Assembly: GCA_031772625.1 (NCBI GenBank)
Contig: CM062810.1
Location: 452,972,014 to 453,036,013, forward strand
Source of the DNA: Pinus tabuliformis
Lineage: Eukaryota; Streptophyta; Pinopsida; Pinales; Pinaceae
Length of the DNA stretch: 64,000 nucleotides
Direction: 5' to 3'
The notes beneath the pieces were generated by a model. The model ran no database searches, had not been told where the DNA came from, and worked only from the letters and a program-made list of their open reading frames with translations. Below are positions 32,709-44,310 of the stretch, in pieces. The position numbers and the translations under genes are program-made. Numbering within the stretch: the stretch's first letter is position 1; each line of letters begins with the position of its first letter.

Positions 32709-33714
32709 TGTTTCCAGGAAAACTAGTGTCCATTCAGAGCTGCTAGTCCCACTAAGATGGGTAGCTATCTTAGAAACAAACAATTCAAAGTAGCTTGTGT
32801 TTTCCTTTATGAGAGATAGATGAGAGAGAATCAGAAAGTACCAACCTCAGTCTTTCGCTTGGTTCCTTACTTCTTTCCTCCCTCCTTTGATAGAGCTTCA
32901 CCACTCCTTTCTCACTTGTTCCGCTTCAAAGCACACCTTTAGAGTCAAAGCAGAAAAATACCATCAAAGAATAGAGATCTATAACCATAAACAATGTAGA
33001 ATCAGATGTACATTAACCATACAAATGCATACACAAATACAAGATTCAAAAATATACAAGTATATGGAGGAAACTCAAATAGCTTTATTGATAGAAGTAT
33101 TAGAAGAGAGGATTACAACCTAGCTGTCTAATCCAGTGCCATCCTCCCAGCATGAAAGCCCTCGTCACCTCATGAAAAGCTATATCACCCAACAATACAA
33201 TGTCTCAAAGAGAAACCAATAGCACTTCCTTACAAATTACAAAATTCTAGCCTCTGGATCTCTAGGATGAGGTATCCATATATAGATGTTTACAGGGGAG
33301 TGATTCAGCTTCTGGGATTTGGATTAGTATCATTTCACTGATAGTTCTTGGTTACACTTGGATATCATGATCTCTTACTCATCCCTGGGTGATTTCAGAG
33401 AGCAAGTGTCATATGAGTAGTTTCTAGAAGATTCTCTGAGTTTCCACCTAGAAAACTACCTCTGCCATATGTCTGCTCTCGCTAATCACACCCTACAAAA
33501 GGGATTTTCAGTATGCATCGCACCGTTTGTGTGTAGCAGGTGAGATGCATCGTACCCTCAGCATGGAGCAATCTGTATGGTCTAGTTTTGACCAGTTCTG
33601 AGCAGTTTTTTAGGGAGAACTTCTGGGAAATGATGTACACTTTTAGGGGTTTGAGAGACCTTGGTTTATTGACATATGTGATTGGAGTTGTAGTGCCCAA
33701 GTATGTCTATAACA
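32709..33714 (-). repeat. 3' LTR of Tat-like element 2
   Basis: About 1006 bp, from TGTTTCCAGGAAA to GTCTATAACA on the + strand. It aligns throughout with 41683-42727 and lacks about 35 bp present there near 42615-42650. Confidence 0.92.
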
Positions 33715-33726
33715 GCTGCCCCCTAA
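33715..33726 (-). other. Polypurine tract of Tat-like element 2
   Basis: The - strand reads TTAGGGGGCAGC, directly followed by the LTR start TGTTATAG. Confidence 0.85.
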
Positions 33727-36172
33727 AGCATGAGGTCATAAATCTTCTGATGTTAGGTGAAATGCTTTATCATGAGGATCTGAGGTTTTTCTAACTGGAA
33801 GGTGACCTGTATAAATACAATATAATACATTATCTTCATATTATTTTCATGATCTAGCTGAGGCGGGCATTCCCATGCTTAGCTTTATAAATTCATTTTC
33901 ATGTACATAGGATAGACAATCATCTGTGTGGTAGACTGATGATTCTGGTAGAGCCATCATCCCTTAGCTTGGATGATTATCTGTGTAGCCATGGAGTACA
34001 TTTGATGTTTTTTATTTTCCCGAATGTATCGCAGCCCAGATGGATGAAACTAGATCCAGTGTCTTCAAACTCATTCAATCTTCACCCGATGTACAAGTTG
34101 ATCCATGTGAAAAGATGTTCTGGTGTCGAACATGGAAAGACATCACCTGATTACTAGCCAATTATGTAAGCTGTTAACAGGTGTGAGCAGAATCACCAAT
34201 AATGATAATGACCCTCAAGGTACTACAGTACAATTCGCATGGTGTGAATACATGAGTCGATGTCAAACACCACGTAAAATCTTTCGGTCGAAGGCCATTG
34301 ATGTGAACCTATCGTCGAAAGTGAGAAACTTGCCATTGAGGCATGCAAGCTTCAAAGTACTGAAAGGGTTGTTCCTAAGTCAACTTCTTAGATAATGAGC
34401 TGATGTCGACAAGAAGTGACCTGTCATAGGAGGGCCTTAATGAATCCCACATCTATGACATGGAACGGAGAAAATGATTTTGTGGAGGTTAAAATGATAT
34501 GATGATACAAGGTTGAGGGTGGCGGTCATGAAAAATGGAGTGCGAAGGTATTACAGTGGATGAGGTGTTAGCTGGGTTGGTGAATTCTTTGAGCGACTTC
34601 TCTTGAACATATTGGTGACACTGGAATGGATTGGTAGCGTTAACCCCAAAATGGATGGTATGGAGGACCAATGGTGATATGACTGGTGAACAAAATAACC
34701 CAACATGACTCAATCATGGTGATGGAGTGAAAGTTTCATGTTCAAGAGCGACCTGCTACCAATGAAGTTCTTCAAGTTTTCTTCCCTTTTTCCCCAGTCA
34801 TTGCTGACCAGTACCTCTTTATTTTTGTCAAGCTTGAGGAGGATAACATATGCTTGTTCTATAATTTTCCAGTCGGGCAAACCTGTCACTATGTTTTAGT
34901 GAGCCTAGCGACAGTGAAACTTGCTCTTGTCCGTATGGACAAGTTTGTCACTATTGTTTTAAAAAGTTTAACAACAAAGATAATTCGATACTTTTCAATT
35001 TTAGAGAGTCCAAAAAGAGATGGAAAGGAAACTCCAGTAGTCCTTTCTCATAGCATAATCCCTTAAGTCCGAAAAAGTACAAAATAATACGAAAGGGATG
35101 ACTTTTCTGATCACTTTAGCAAGCCAAAAAAGACAAGCGCTTGATCTTTTTGTGTAATGATCCCTTAGGTCTAAAAAGAATAAAATATAGAGGAGGGATG
35201 GAACTTCCAATCACTTTAAAAAGTTGGAGAGGCCAATTTCTCATAAACCTTTTCATATTTTATGAGTCTAAAAAGAGCTTAAAGGAGACTCATTTTTTAG
35301 GAAAGAGTGATGTTTTCGGATAGCAACTGGTTCCAGGTAAGTTTGGAACTTTTCAATCACGGCAGTGTAAAGAAGGTGGCTAATAGAATCACCCATCGCA
35401 GTTGTTTCTCAAAACGTTAAACAATCAAGTGGAGGCATATGATCGGCTAAAAATGGTGGAGGTGATGGTAAGAACATGACCAAGGCTCAAAAGTTGATAG
35501 CAATGTGATCACAAAGGTTATTTATTGAAGGTGGGTTCATTTTTTAATGAGCTTGAGCTATCAGGGAACATATGCTCATTGCTAGGTTTATTTTTTAACA
35601 AGCTTGAACTTTGCAGAAACATTGCTCATTTTTCCTTTTTATGTAAGCTAGGAATGACCAAACTATAAAGCTAAAAAGCAAAAAATGCTAAAAAGCTAAA
35701 AATGAAATTGGTTGTTTTTGCTTGTATAAAAATGTTTGCATGCCCCTAGTATAAAAGTCTTCAATAAACATATGGAAACTTATTGTGGTTAAGCAGGATG
35801 ATTTTCTGTCAATACTTAGACAAAACACTTCATGCACTTTGTACGCCAAATAGAAAAAGGTGAAAGGTCACTCAGACCAATCACATAACTTGCAAGGAAA
35901 ACTTATCTCTATAGCTGGGTTTGTCCACAAAATAGACAAGGGTGCATGCCCCTAAGCTTTGTTACATTCACCAGACTACTCACAGTAATTAGGTGGATGG
36001 AATGAAGGTTCCTTTATGAGATCAAGTGAAAGACTCGACTTGGAACTTTGCTCAGCCTTGTTTCACGTTTTAACAAGCTTTGACACAAGACAAGGAATTC
36101 TGCTCAGATCCTTGGTTTCATTTTTTAACGAGGTTGACGCTAGTCAATGAACTATCCTCTGGTGACCTTTGA
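33727..36172. other. Long 3' region of Tat-like element 2 with degenerate tandem repeats
   Basis: No coding recognised. 33727-34450 is homologous to 28032-29200 of element 1. Between about 34860 and 35330 a degenerate unit of about 100 bp recurs (ATCCCTTAAGTCCGAAAAAG / ATCCCTTAGGTCTAAAAAG). Around 35525-36150 a unit with GGTTCATTTTTTAAYRAGCTTGA recurs. Variable tandem repeats in this position are known from Tat-lineage elements. Confidence 0.6.
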
Positions 36173-36490
36173 TCACAACTCATAAGGGGTCATGAAGGAA
36201 AGATCTAGTTCCAACTCCTCCAGTACATAATGTACAACATCACTGAATTGATCATTAGATGATGTAGGTATGGTAGGGCTTGGGGACAATACCTCATAAT
36301 GATCCACACTATAAAAAAGGTTAGAGTTCTTAATATTTGATGATGTAGAAGATACCATATGATAGGTTTCAACTGTGGCCACTTCCGCCAGATTACTTGG
36401 AGGGGGGAGGGAAAAGGTACCCATTAAGAAAGGGTCTTTTAGGAGACCTACTCCAATATTTTGAAGCGATTGGGAACTTCCATGGATCAA
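36173..36490 (-). pseudogene. Unassigned ORF downstream of protease, Tat-like element 2
   Basis: A 105-aa open segment after protease on the coding strand. It is Ser/Pro-rich with an acidic end (DVVHYVLEELELDLSF). It occupies the place where the linker to RT is expected, but no RT motif follows. Probably the remnant of the protease-RT spacer bordering the deletion of pol. Confidence 0.4.
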
Positions 36491-36680
36491 TAGAATGCTT
36501 TTGGTAACTTGGGAACTGTTGGGGAAAAGGTTAGTTGGTCAACGACTGTAATTCCACCTTCGAAGGGAAATGAAATATTTATAAAATATGTTGACAAAAT
36601 GGCAGCCATAGCATAAATCCAAGGCCCTCCTAGCAAGATATTGTAGTCAAGGTTTCCATCAATAACTTCGAAGTCAATTT

Positions 36681-36947
36681 CTACTGTCTTCCCCCCAGTT
36701 CGATTTGCAAGTTACTTAATATCCCATATGGCATGTATGTTTTTCCATCGAATGCTTTTAATGTCATTGATGATCGTGACAAGGGTGGAGAGCCTAATTT
36801 TTTCCAGAAACTGATTGACATAATACAGGTAGATGCCCCCTCATCAATGATTTTTCGATGAATAGTTTTGTTGAGGGTCTTAACCTGTATGAGGAAAGAG
36901 AGTTCTGTTGATAACTGAGGTTCGTATCCTTTATGATTAAAGGCCAC
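36681..36947 (-). pseudogene. pol: Ty3 aspartic protease, Tat-like element 2
   Basis: The 88-aa segment reads LNKTIHRKIIDEGASTCIMSIS near residues 28-48, then FDGKTYMPYGILSNLQIELGG. IIDEGAS matches the active-site D(S/T)GAS loop with the usual Ser/Thr replaced by Glu, which would impair catalysis. GILSNLQIELGG is the flap-to-hydrophobic-strand region. It follows gag in the expected order, separated by a stop at about 36975. Confidence 0.75.
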
Positions 36948-36976
36948 TATATTGGAATCTGTTGGATCAATCCCAC

Positions 36977-38158
36977 CTATCGCTGATAATAAAGCTTGTT
37001 TTTGGGAAGGGAAATTCTACCGTACTTCAAGCGTCGACATAGGGCCAGATCCTCCACTATATTATAATTCTGTGTTGCTCGATCACGAGGATTAAACATT
37101 GATTTATGTACTACTCCCTTAGGTGGTTTTATTTTTAATTCAGGAATGATTGGTGGAACAACTTCTGGCGAAGTTGTTGTCAAACTACCAAGTTGATCTG
37201 TAGCCTTGTTGTTCGACGACTGTGGATTTCCATAATCTTTATTCCTTGTTGATATCAAAACATCATTTTGCTATTTAGAAATGTACAACATAATAACTTG
37301 GGATGGGGAAGTATTATCTCTAGCAACTTGATTGGTTTCTAGGTTTCGAAATGGATCAGTTAACACCACTGAGGTATTTGAACTCTTAAAGAACTTCTTA
37401 ATCTCAGCTTTATGCAGACAATCTCTCATCCAATGGTCCTCATTGCATATGAGACATGGCTGATTAGGTTTCTTTTTCCCATAATGGTTTCCAGAAGATT
37501 TTTCAGGAGTCAAATCTTCCTGTTTCTTCTTTTTGTTTTTCCCTTTCTTCTTGCCCCCTGGTTGCTTCGGTTTTTTGCCTTTATCAGTCGACACAACATT
37601 AACCTCTGAGGCAGGAAGTTTTTCATTTGCCTTTTTACTAGAAACTGCAAGGGCTTCACCAGATGGGGCCTTTGCGGTTTGCATACTTGAGGTGCCAATC
37701 ACGTCATCGTCAGCATGAGAGTCCCTGTTTGATTTAGGAGGAGGAGGAATGGAAAATTCTTGTCTAGGAGCATCAGGAATTTTGTCATAGATCATGCAAG
37801 ACTTAGTATAGATCAAGTCTAGATATTGTGCACGAGCAATGACTTGCTCTTCAGTGACGACTCCTCCCTTGGCCACATCTTATGTAATAGAAGGTAACAA
37901 TGACTTAATAAACCATTCAGCTAGAAGCTGATCAGGAACATATGTCTTTACCATTCGATGATGACATCGCAACTCATGAATATGATCAGATATGTGAGTG
38001 GATGTTGTTTGTTTAAAATTGATAAGGATTTCCGTTCCTGTTTCGTACCTTATGGGTAACTGAAAATGGGTTAAAAATGTGGTGGCAAGGGTGCTGAAGT
38101 TATCAAATGAAGCTCTAGGCAACTTGATGTACCATTTCGCTGCCGGACCAGTTAGCAT
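36977..38158 (-). pseudogene. gag: Ty3 gag capsid and zinc knuckle, Tat-like element 2
   Basis: 38158-37880 encodes the capsid core: GPAAKWYIKLPRASFDNFSTLATTFL, then HFQLPIRYETGTEIL and LLAEWFIKSLLPSI. Segment 37876-37271 continues it after one stop with a Lys-rich stretch (KKKGKNKKKKQ) and a zinc knuckle CLICNEDHWMRDC (CX2CX3HX4C). 37258-36977 is a linker to protease. Gag would assemble particles and bind genomic RNA. At least two stops and frame changes separate the parts, so the copy is inactive. Confidence 0.8.
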
Positions 38159-38393
38159 TCACTGAAAAAGGTGAAGCCTAATCGAATCATCATTGAGGGT
38201 GTTGGATGAACACCATAGATGAAATTTCATCACATGATTCGATGGATCTTCACCCAAATTTCCATTGAATTTAGGAATATCTGACGGAAGTTTATGAGGA
38301 ATTGTTGGCCACGAGGGGCATAAGCAATTGGATCATTTGTTAGCCAATTCAGATCTGGTAATTCTAAAGTTGCTACGAAGGGCAACTGTTTAT

Positions 38394-39827
38394 TTAGGTT
38401 TGGTGAAGAATACCTAGGATAAGACGGGATCGCCTAAGTAGTGGGTCTTTGCATACCAGCATAATGCATTTGATGCTAATAACTTTGATAAGGTTGATGG
38501 GCATAACCATTATAATATGGTTGTTGGTAACCGTTTTGACTATACGGCTTCCCATTACCTGCAAAGCTTTGTTGATCAGGTCCTCGGTAAGGTTACTGGA
38601 ATTGCGGTTGTTCATATTGCACCAGCCATGGCTGTGAGACCATTTACTATTATCCAATACTATATGTTTGACCAAGATGAGGGGTGACAATACCCATTTG
38701 AGCTTGAGTCACTTCAGTTAAGGAGCCACTAATCGGCGGTTGTGATTGAGTCATGGGGACAAGAGGGTGTTATATTATGACCTGAGAGACTTGAGGTTGA
38801 CATACAACAGGCATCGCTTGTACTTGTGACACCATCACAATAGTCGATGTAGTGGGATTGTTCGACACAGGTTGATTTTGTTGTATTGAATATACAACTC
38901 TTGGATGTTGAGGTAGTATTGGCACCCAACCACTGGATGTAATTCCAGCTTGACCCAAACTTTGTTGTAAACTCTCATATGGTTGCTCCCCCAGAGGGAA
39001 CAATGAAAAGGCATACTGCCCCCCTTATGGCGACAATCCAGTGTTCAAAGGGTAATTGGTCTTTGGAGACTGGACTGTCGAAATTGATACTGATGTGAAG
39101 GATCAATTTGCTGAGTCTCAACATAAGAAACTCCAAATAAGATTCTGGATGAACAAATAGGAACAAACCATGCTGTCAAAATAGTCCCTGGGTAGACTCC
39201 ATCTAGTGGTTGAGAACTAGTTGGGACAGATGGTATACCATGGAACATTGTCGAAGTAGCGGGAGGAAGTTCTGATGTTGTTGTATAAGAGGACACAGTC
39301 TTAGATGTCGATGGTTGTTTAGACATATTGAGTCTATCCAAAATATTTCCTAGCAATTCGACAGGAACTTGCGATGAAGGGTGATCAAAAGAAGTAACTT
39401 CTATGGTAGAAGAATATAGGTGGATCCCAGTTCCAAAATGCAATGGGGTACTGGATGGAAGATCATCCACAATTTCTTCTATAGCAATTAGTCCGGGTGG
39501 AAGAGGTAGACCGTCAAGTCCATAAAATATTTCTAGTGCCAAAGAACGTATAGTCTCTGCAGCGACAGATTTTGCAGGGATGACACCTTTGGAATCAGCC
39601 CTAGATGGAGCTGGTTCAGGAATAGAATTATTTAACATTACACTAGGATCAGTTCTAATGTCCTCTTGTAACTGCGGAACTTCTTCTGTAGAGGCAGGGG
39701 TACCAAAAATAATTGGAGTAACTAGAGTCTCTGAGGATGTTGAAACACAAGTTTCAAATAAACCAGGAGACTTCGACCCAGTTAAATGAGATCGCTTGGC
39801 TTGGAATGGTTTCGTTTCTAGAGTCAA
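38394..39827 (-). pseudogene. Accessory/gag N-terminal ORF, Tat-like element 2
   Basis: The open segment 39827-39045 (260 aa) is Ser/Thr/Pro-rich with an acidic part and ends near the region that continues, out of frame, to 39003-38394. It contains LEIFYGLDGLPLPPGL and LLGNILDRLN. Segments at 38394-39003 are Gln/Asn-rich. It lies between the leader and the gag capsid on the same strand. Ogre elements have an ORF1 in this place, but I see no motif proving homology. It could equally be the long N-terminal part of gag. Confidence 0.5.
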
Positions 39828-41661
39828 AGACAGTTGACTCGTTAGTCTCCGTGAACGATGGAGTTTTTATTGACTTTCTTCCATGATTACGGATTACTCA
39901 ATCAACTCAAAATAAAAAGGGGAAAATGTTATTACGAATTAAATGAATTTTATGATGCTTTTACACAACTTGCTTTTTCAATTTCTAAGAGTCAAGAAAA
40001 AGCTAAAGATGACTCTAGTCGCCTTCGATTTTTAATGAGCCTGAAGTGACAAGTGCTCAGATGGACATTTTCTTTTAAGGAATCTGAAAAGGAATGAAAG
40101 TGACTACTTTGGAAATCTAGACAAAGGGATTACCAAACGAATCGCAAAACTACAATATACACCTCGATGGTAAATTATAGAGAAATTACCAAGGACTTTA
40201 TGTACGGCAGTCAATCTTCCCGAATGTTTTGTTCAGTGCATTGCGATCGATAGGGCGGAAAACACGGCTTCCTAAGGATAAAGGATATCAGCCTATTGTA
40301 GTCTCCCACAATATACTTGACCGTACGTGGGAGCACAAGTCCATATTGGAACTTATCATATCAAATAGGAGGAATCCCCCAACCTACGATGAAAATGATA
40401 GTTACCAGGCTTTACGACGCCAGAATACATCTCTATCCTAGACTTCTAGATGTTGTGTGTTAGGCTCCAAAGTGTTTTATGTTCATTGAGGTTTATTTTA
40501 TAGTTGATATTTCTTAAGAATTTTTCCTTTAAAGGTTCATCACGTGATGTAGATGTACAACTCCTAAATATGCTGTCTAAAATGATAAACAATTGCTTAT
40601 TTTCTTTTAACAATGAAAATCCCAGCTACTAAGGAAAGAAAAATGTGATTCTTTCAACATAGAGCAGACAACACACACTAAATTCACTTTTCCTAAATAA
40701 ATTTCCGCATGCAGTCTAAATACAAATGTACATGCATGTATTTGTTTTTCAGTTCCCTTAATGTGAGAATGACAAAAAGAAAACTAAGTACAAATCTGAA
40801 CTACTTTTCCTCGAAGTGACACTTTAACAATTTCTTTTCAAAAAAAAATGAAAGGAAGACTAAGATGACACTTTCTCTTTTGAATGGAACATTGTTTTCA
40901 ACACTTCAAAGAATTGATAATTCAAATCAAATATAATGGCAAAAGTGTAATCGACTATCTAAAAGAGGAAGACTTTACGACACTCTTTTTCTTGATTGAA
41001 AATGACAGTTGCGACACTTTTGAATCAAAAGACTACAGTTCGATTAAGCTATTGTTTGCATAGGAGGACTGTAAATGATGAAAAATACATAAAAAAACAT
41101 TCACAATTCCTTATCAATGGAGGTTGAATAATGTGAAGGAAGAAGGTTTCAACAATGATATACTGATCATAGATAGAAAAGCTGCTAAATAGAGCTGAAA
41201 ACAATGAAGAAAAAAACAAAATCTGGAGGCAAAAATAGTCTCATTCAATCATCACACCTATCCTTAAGGAAAACAAGGATGCATCTCACCTGTAGCACAC
41301 AGGACGTGCAATGCATCCAAACTGCTAATGAGAGATAGTGCGATGGTCTAGGGAAAATACTGAGCTTGGTTTTCACCCACAGTTTGCAGCTAAGTTCAGG
41401 GATTTAGGCTGAGCCTATGATAGACAGTAAACACAAATTATAGGCGCTGATCTAATGAGGTTATTGAGCTAGCACCAAGGCACTTAGGATTTTTGCAAGT
41501 CAGATGTTGAGTTCATAAACCAACCTGGAGATTGACTAAAGCAGCGTTGATCTACTTTGCAGTTGCATAGAAAAAGTAGTTCGAAGGCTAGTTGGCTTAA
41601 CTTTAGGCTCTGCCTATAGTTTATAAAGAAAACAACAGTAACAAACAAACAAAATATTCAC
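39828..41661. other. 5' leader of Tat-like element 2
   Basis: The region between primer site and first ORF. Small plus-strand frames at 39858-40049 and 40229-40441 have no recognisable domain, and I do not call them. The rest is AT-rich with no feature. Confidence 0.5.
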
Positions 41662-41679
41662 TCCCTACTGAAGTCGCCA
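41662..41679 (-). other. Primer binding site of Tat-like element 2
   Basis: The - strand reads TGGCGACTTCAGTAGGGA, 3 nt after the LTR end. It resembles the TGGCGACTCC..TGGGGA sites described for Ogre elements (tRNA-Arg primer). Confidence 0.75.
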
Positions 41680-41682
41680 TTT

Positions 41683-42727
41683 TTTTTCCAGGAAATCTAG
41701 TGTCCATTTAGAGCTACTAGTCCCACTAAGACGGGTAGCTATCTTAGAAACAAACAATTCAAAGTAACTTGTGTTTTCCTTTATGAGAGATAGATGAGAG
41801 AGAAGCGAAGAGTACCAACCTCAGTATTTCTCTTGGCTCCTTGCTTATTTCCTCTCTCCTCTAATAGAGCTTCACCACTCATTTCTCACTTGTCCCACTT
41901 CAAATAACACCTGCAGAGTCAAAGCAGCAAAATACCATCAAAGAAGAGAGATCTATAACCATAAACAATGTAGAATCAGATGTACATTAACCATACAAAT
42001 GCATACGCAAATACAAGATTTAGAAATATACAAGTATATGGAGGAAAAATCAAATAGCTTTATTGATAGAAGTAGTAGAAGAGAGGATTACAACCCAGCT
42101 ATCTGATCTAGTGCCATCCTCTCAGCATGAAAGCCCTCTTCACCTCATGAAAAGCTAGATCACCCAAAAATACAATGTCTCAAAGAGAAACCAACAACAC
42201 TTCCTTACAAATTACAAAATTCCAGCCTCTAGATCTCTAGGATGAGGGATCCATATATAGATGTCTGCAGGGGAGTGAGTCAGCTTTTGGGATTTGGATT
42301 AGTGTCATTTCACTGATATTTCGTGGTTCCACTTGGAGATTTCATGATCTCTTACACGTCCCTGGGCGAATTCAGAGAGGCAAGTGTCATATGAGCAGTT
42401 TTTAGAAGATTCTCTGAGTTTCCACCTAGAAAACTACCTCTACCATTTGTCTGCTCTCGCTCATCACACCCTACAGAAGGGCTTTTCAGTATGCATCGCA
42501 ACCTTTGTGTGTAGCAGGTGAGATGCATCACACCCTCAACATGGAGCAGTCTGTATGCTCCAGTTTTGACCAGTTCTGAGCCGTTTTTCAGGGAGAACTT
42601 ATGGGAAATGATGTAATCAGTTGACCTTGATCCTTTAGGGCATGAAACAACACTTTTAGGGGTTTGAGAGCCCTTGATTTATTGACATATGTGATTGGGG
42701 TTGCAGTGCCCAAATATGTCTATAACA
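41683..42727 (-). repeat. 5' LTR of Tat-like element 2
   Basis: About 1045 bp, ends in TATAACA on the + strand and is followed by the target duplication CATAG (42728-42732). The left edge is mutated from TG to TT. Confidence 0.92.
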
Positions 42728-42732
42728 CATAG

Positions 42733-43380
42733 TTTCTTGTGTTAAGAAGTCCATGGTATTTTGATTATGTAACCCTACAATGTAATTGTCTATATAGGGT
42801 GAAATAATCAGAAGAGAATGATCAAGTCAATCATTTTTCATCAATATTAGTGTTATGGGTGAATTATGTTCATTATCTATAATTTGGAGAGGCTCTGCAG
42901 TTGAGTGCGTAGAGGCTTGGAGAAGATTCTAAAACTCAGTGTGCAAACAGCCTACAACTTAGTGTGTAGGCCAAGAACTAGTTTTTTTTCAAATATTTAT
43001 TATATTAAGCAATAGTTCTTTTGGATGTAGCCCTACACTAGGGTGAAACACGTTATTTTGATGTGCATATTTTCTTATTATCTATTGTAGGGTAGCAATT
43101 ATTACAGTTGCATTTTACTTTAGTACAAAGATGGTTTATGGTTTCATATGGCATGTTTATGTTTTTAATCTATTATGATGAAGTGATTTATAAATGCTAA
43201 GAATAATATAACATAATAATACCACATCTCCTAGTCCCTCAAGGCTACAGAAATGTGGTTCTGCATCCTCCCATAGTCACTTTAGATGAGACTGTGATCT
43301 TCTTGCATGTCGTTTCCCAAAGGGTCAGTGATCAAGGGTTTTTGTTGGTGCATAGTATAGATTGATCTTGGTTCAGCTCA
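42733..43380 (+). repeat. Family X LTR, right fragment
   Basis: Continues 32505-32708 after the nested element: TTTCTTGTGTTAAGAAGTCCATGGTATTTTGAT aligns with 21562-21606 and the remainder with 21607-22193. It ends GGTTCAGCTCA (43380). Confidence 0.92.
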
Positions 43381-43395
43381 AATCTAGCCCAAAAA

Positions 43396-43592
43396 TAGCT
43401 AACATGGCCTCTCAGGGAGCTGCATCAAACCATACTGTCGAGAGTAGTATTGGGGAAGCAATTGAGAAGGTGTCATTTAACTTGCCAGTTTATGCAAACA
43501 CTCAGTTGTTCATTGAGAAGGGAATGAACTTGACATGGCAAAAAATCAAGGATACATTTGCAGAGGACTTCAAGGAAGACTTAGAGGATTAG
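43396..43592 (+). pseudogene. Unknown element ORF, N-terminal segment, copy B
   Basis: MASQGAASNHTVESSIGEAIEKV, then NLPVYANTQLFIEKGMNLTWQKIKDTFAEDFKEDLED, then TAG. The ATG lies 16 bp after the proposed LTR end. The match with copy A begins in its second half (ATCAAGGATACRTTTG..GAGGACWTCAAGGAA). Beyond the stop the protein continues only in fragments until 44311. No domain recognised. Confidence 0.5.
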
Positions 43593-44310
43593 TAGGTTTA
43601 TATCACTACCCAATGATGAGGCTATACAAGGTTGAATGTGGGTACCCCACCTTCCCATGTGCAAACATCATTTGTTGGATTGTCTCACACACAGATCCAA
43701 AGACTATGACATGACATTTATCAATGCCAGTGGAATATATGTCCACCTTCACGGTGTATAACTATCAGTAGATATATCATTTTCCTCAACTGATGAAATG
43801 CATGGATATACTCTTCTATGCCACCCATAGATTTCTTAACACCAGAGATATTGTCAAGCGCTTAGAGGTAAAAGAGTCATCAAAGTTCAAACAAGCACCC
43901 AATCATGTTTACAAGTCAAAGGTTCTCAGGAAGACCTACTAGTTCTTTATCATCTTTGCATGATGAATATACGATCAAGAGAGAACATAGACCTTTCGTG
44001 AAGGTTGGGTAGTTGTGTTGGACTAGTTGCTGAATGATGGAAAGTCATACAACTAATCAGACTTCTTGGCTCTTCAAATAAAAGTCCATGTGACTATTGC
44101 ATGGAATCCACCCAAGGATGAGCAAGTGAGATTCTACATGTCCGCATACTTACCGGATGAATTGTGTTCCCAACAATAGTTTCATGGCATGAGCTAGACA
44201 TGGACAATGAAAGCAGTCGTCGTCAAAATTTATTACAAGTTGCTTTCTAACTACATCTACTGAGGATTTTGGTGAGGGTGATTGATCATTTCATTATCTT
44301 ATTATAAAAG

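Larger units (their letters stand above)
32709..42727 (-). mobile_element. Tat/Ogre-like Ty3 element 2, complete ends, lacks RT and integrase
   Basis: A 10.0-kb element with two LTRs (32709-33714, 41683-42727) and a target duplication CATAG (32704-32708 and 42728-42732). The polypurine tract is next to the left LTR and the primer site next to the right LTR, so it is transcribed on the - strand. Right to left it holds leader, accessory ORF, gag with zinc knuckle, protease and a long 3' region. No RT, RNase H or integrase was found, so it is non-autonomous. Confidence 0.9.

Noticed and set aside
39858..40441. Plus-strand frames in the leader of Tat-like element 2 as a second antisense gene
   Set aside because: Short, separated by several stops, and without resemblance to the ORF at 30960-32206.
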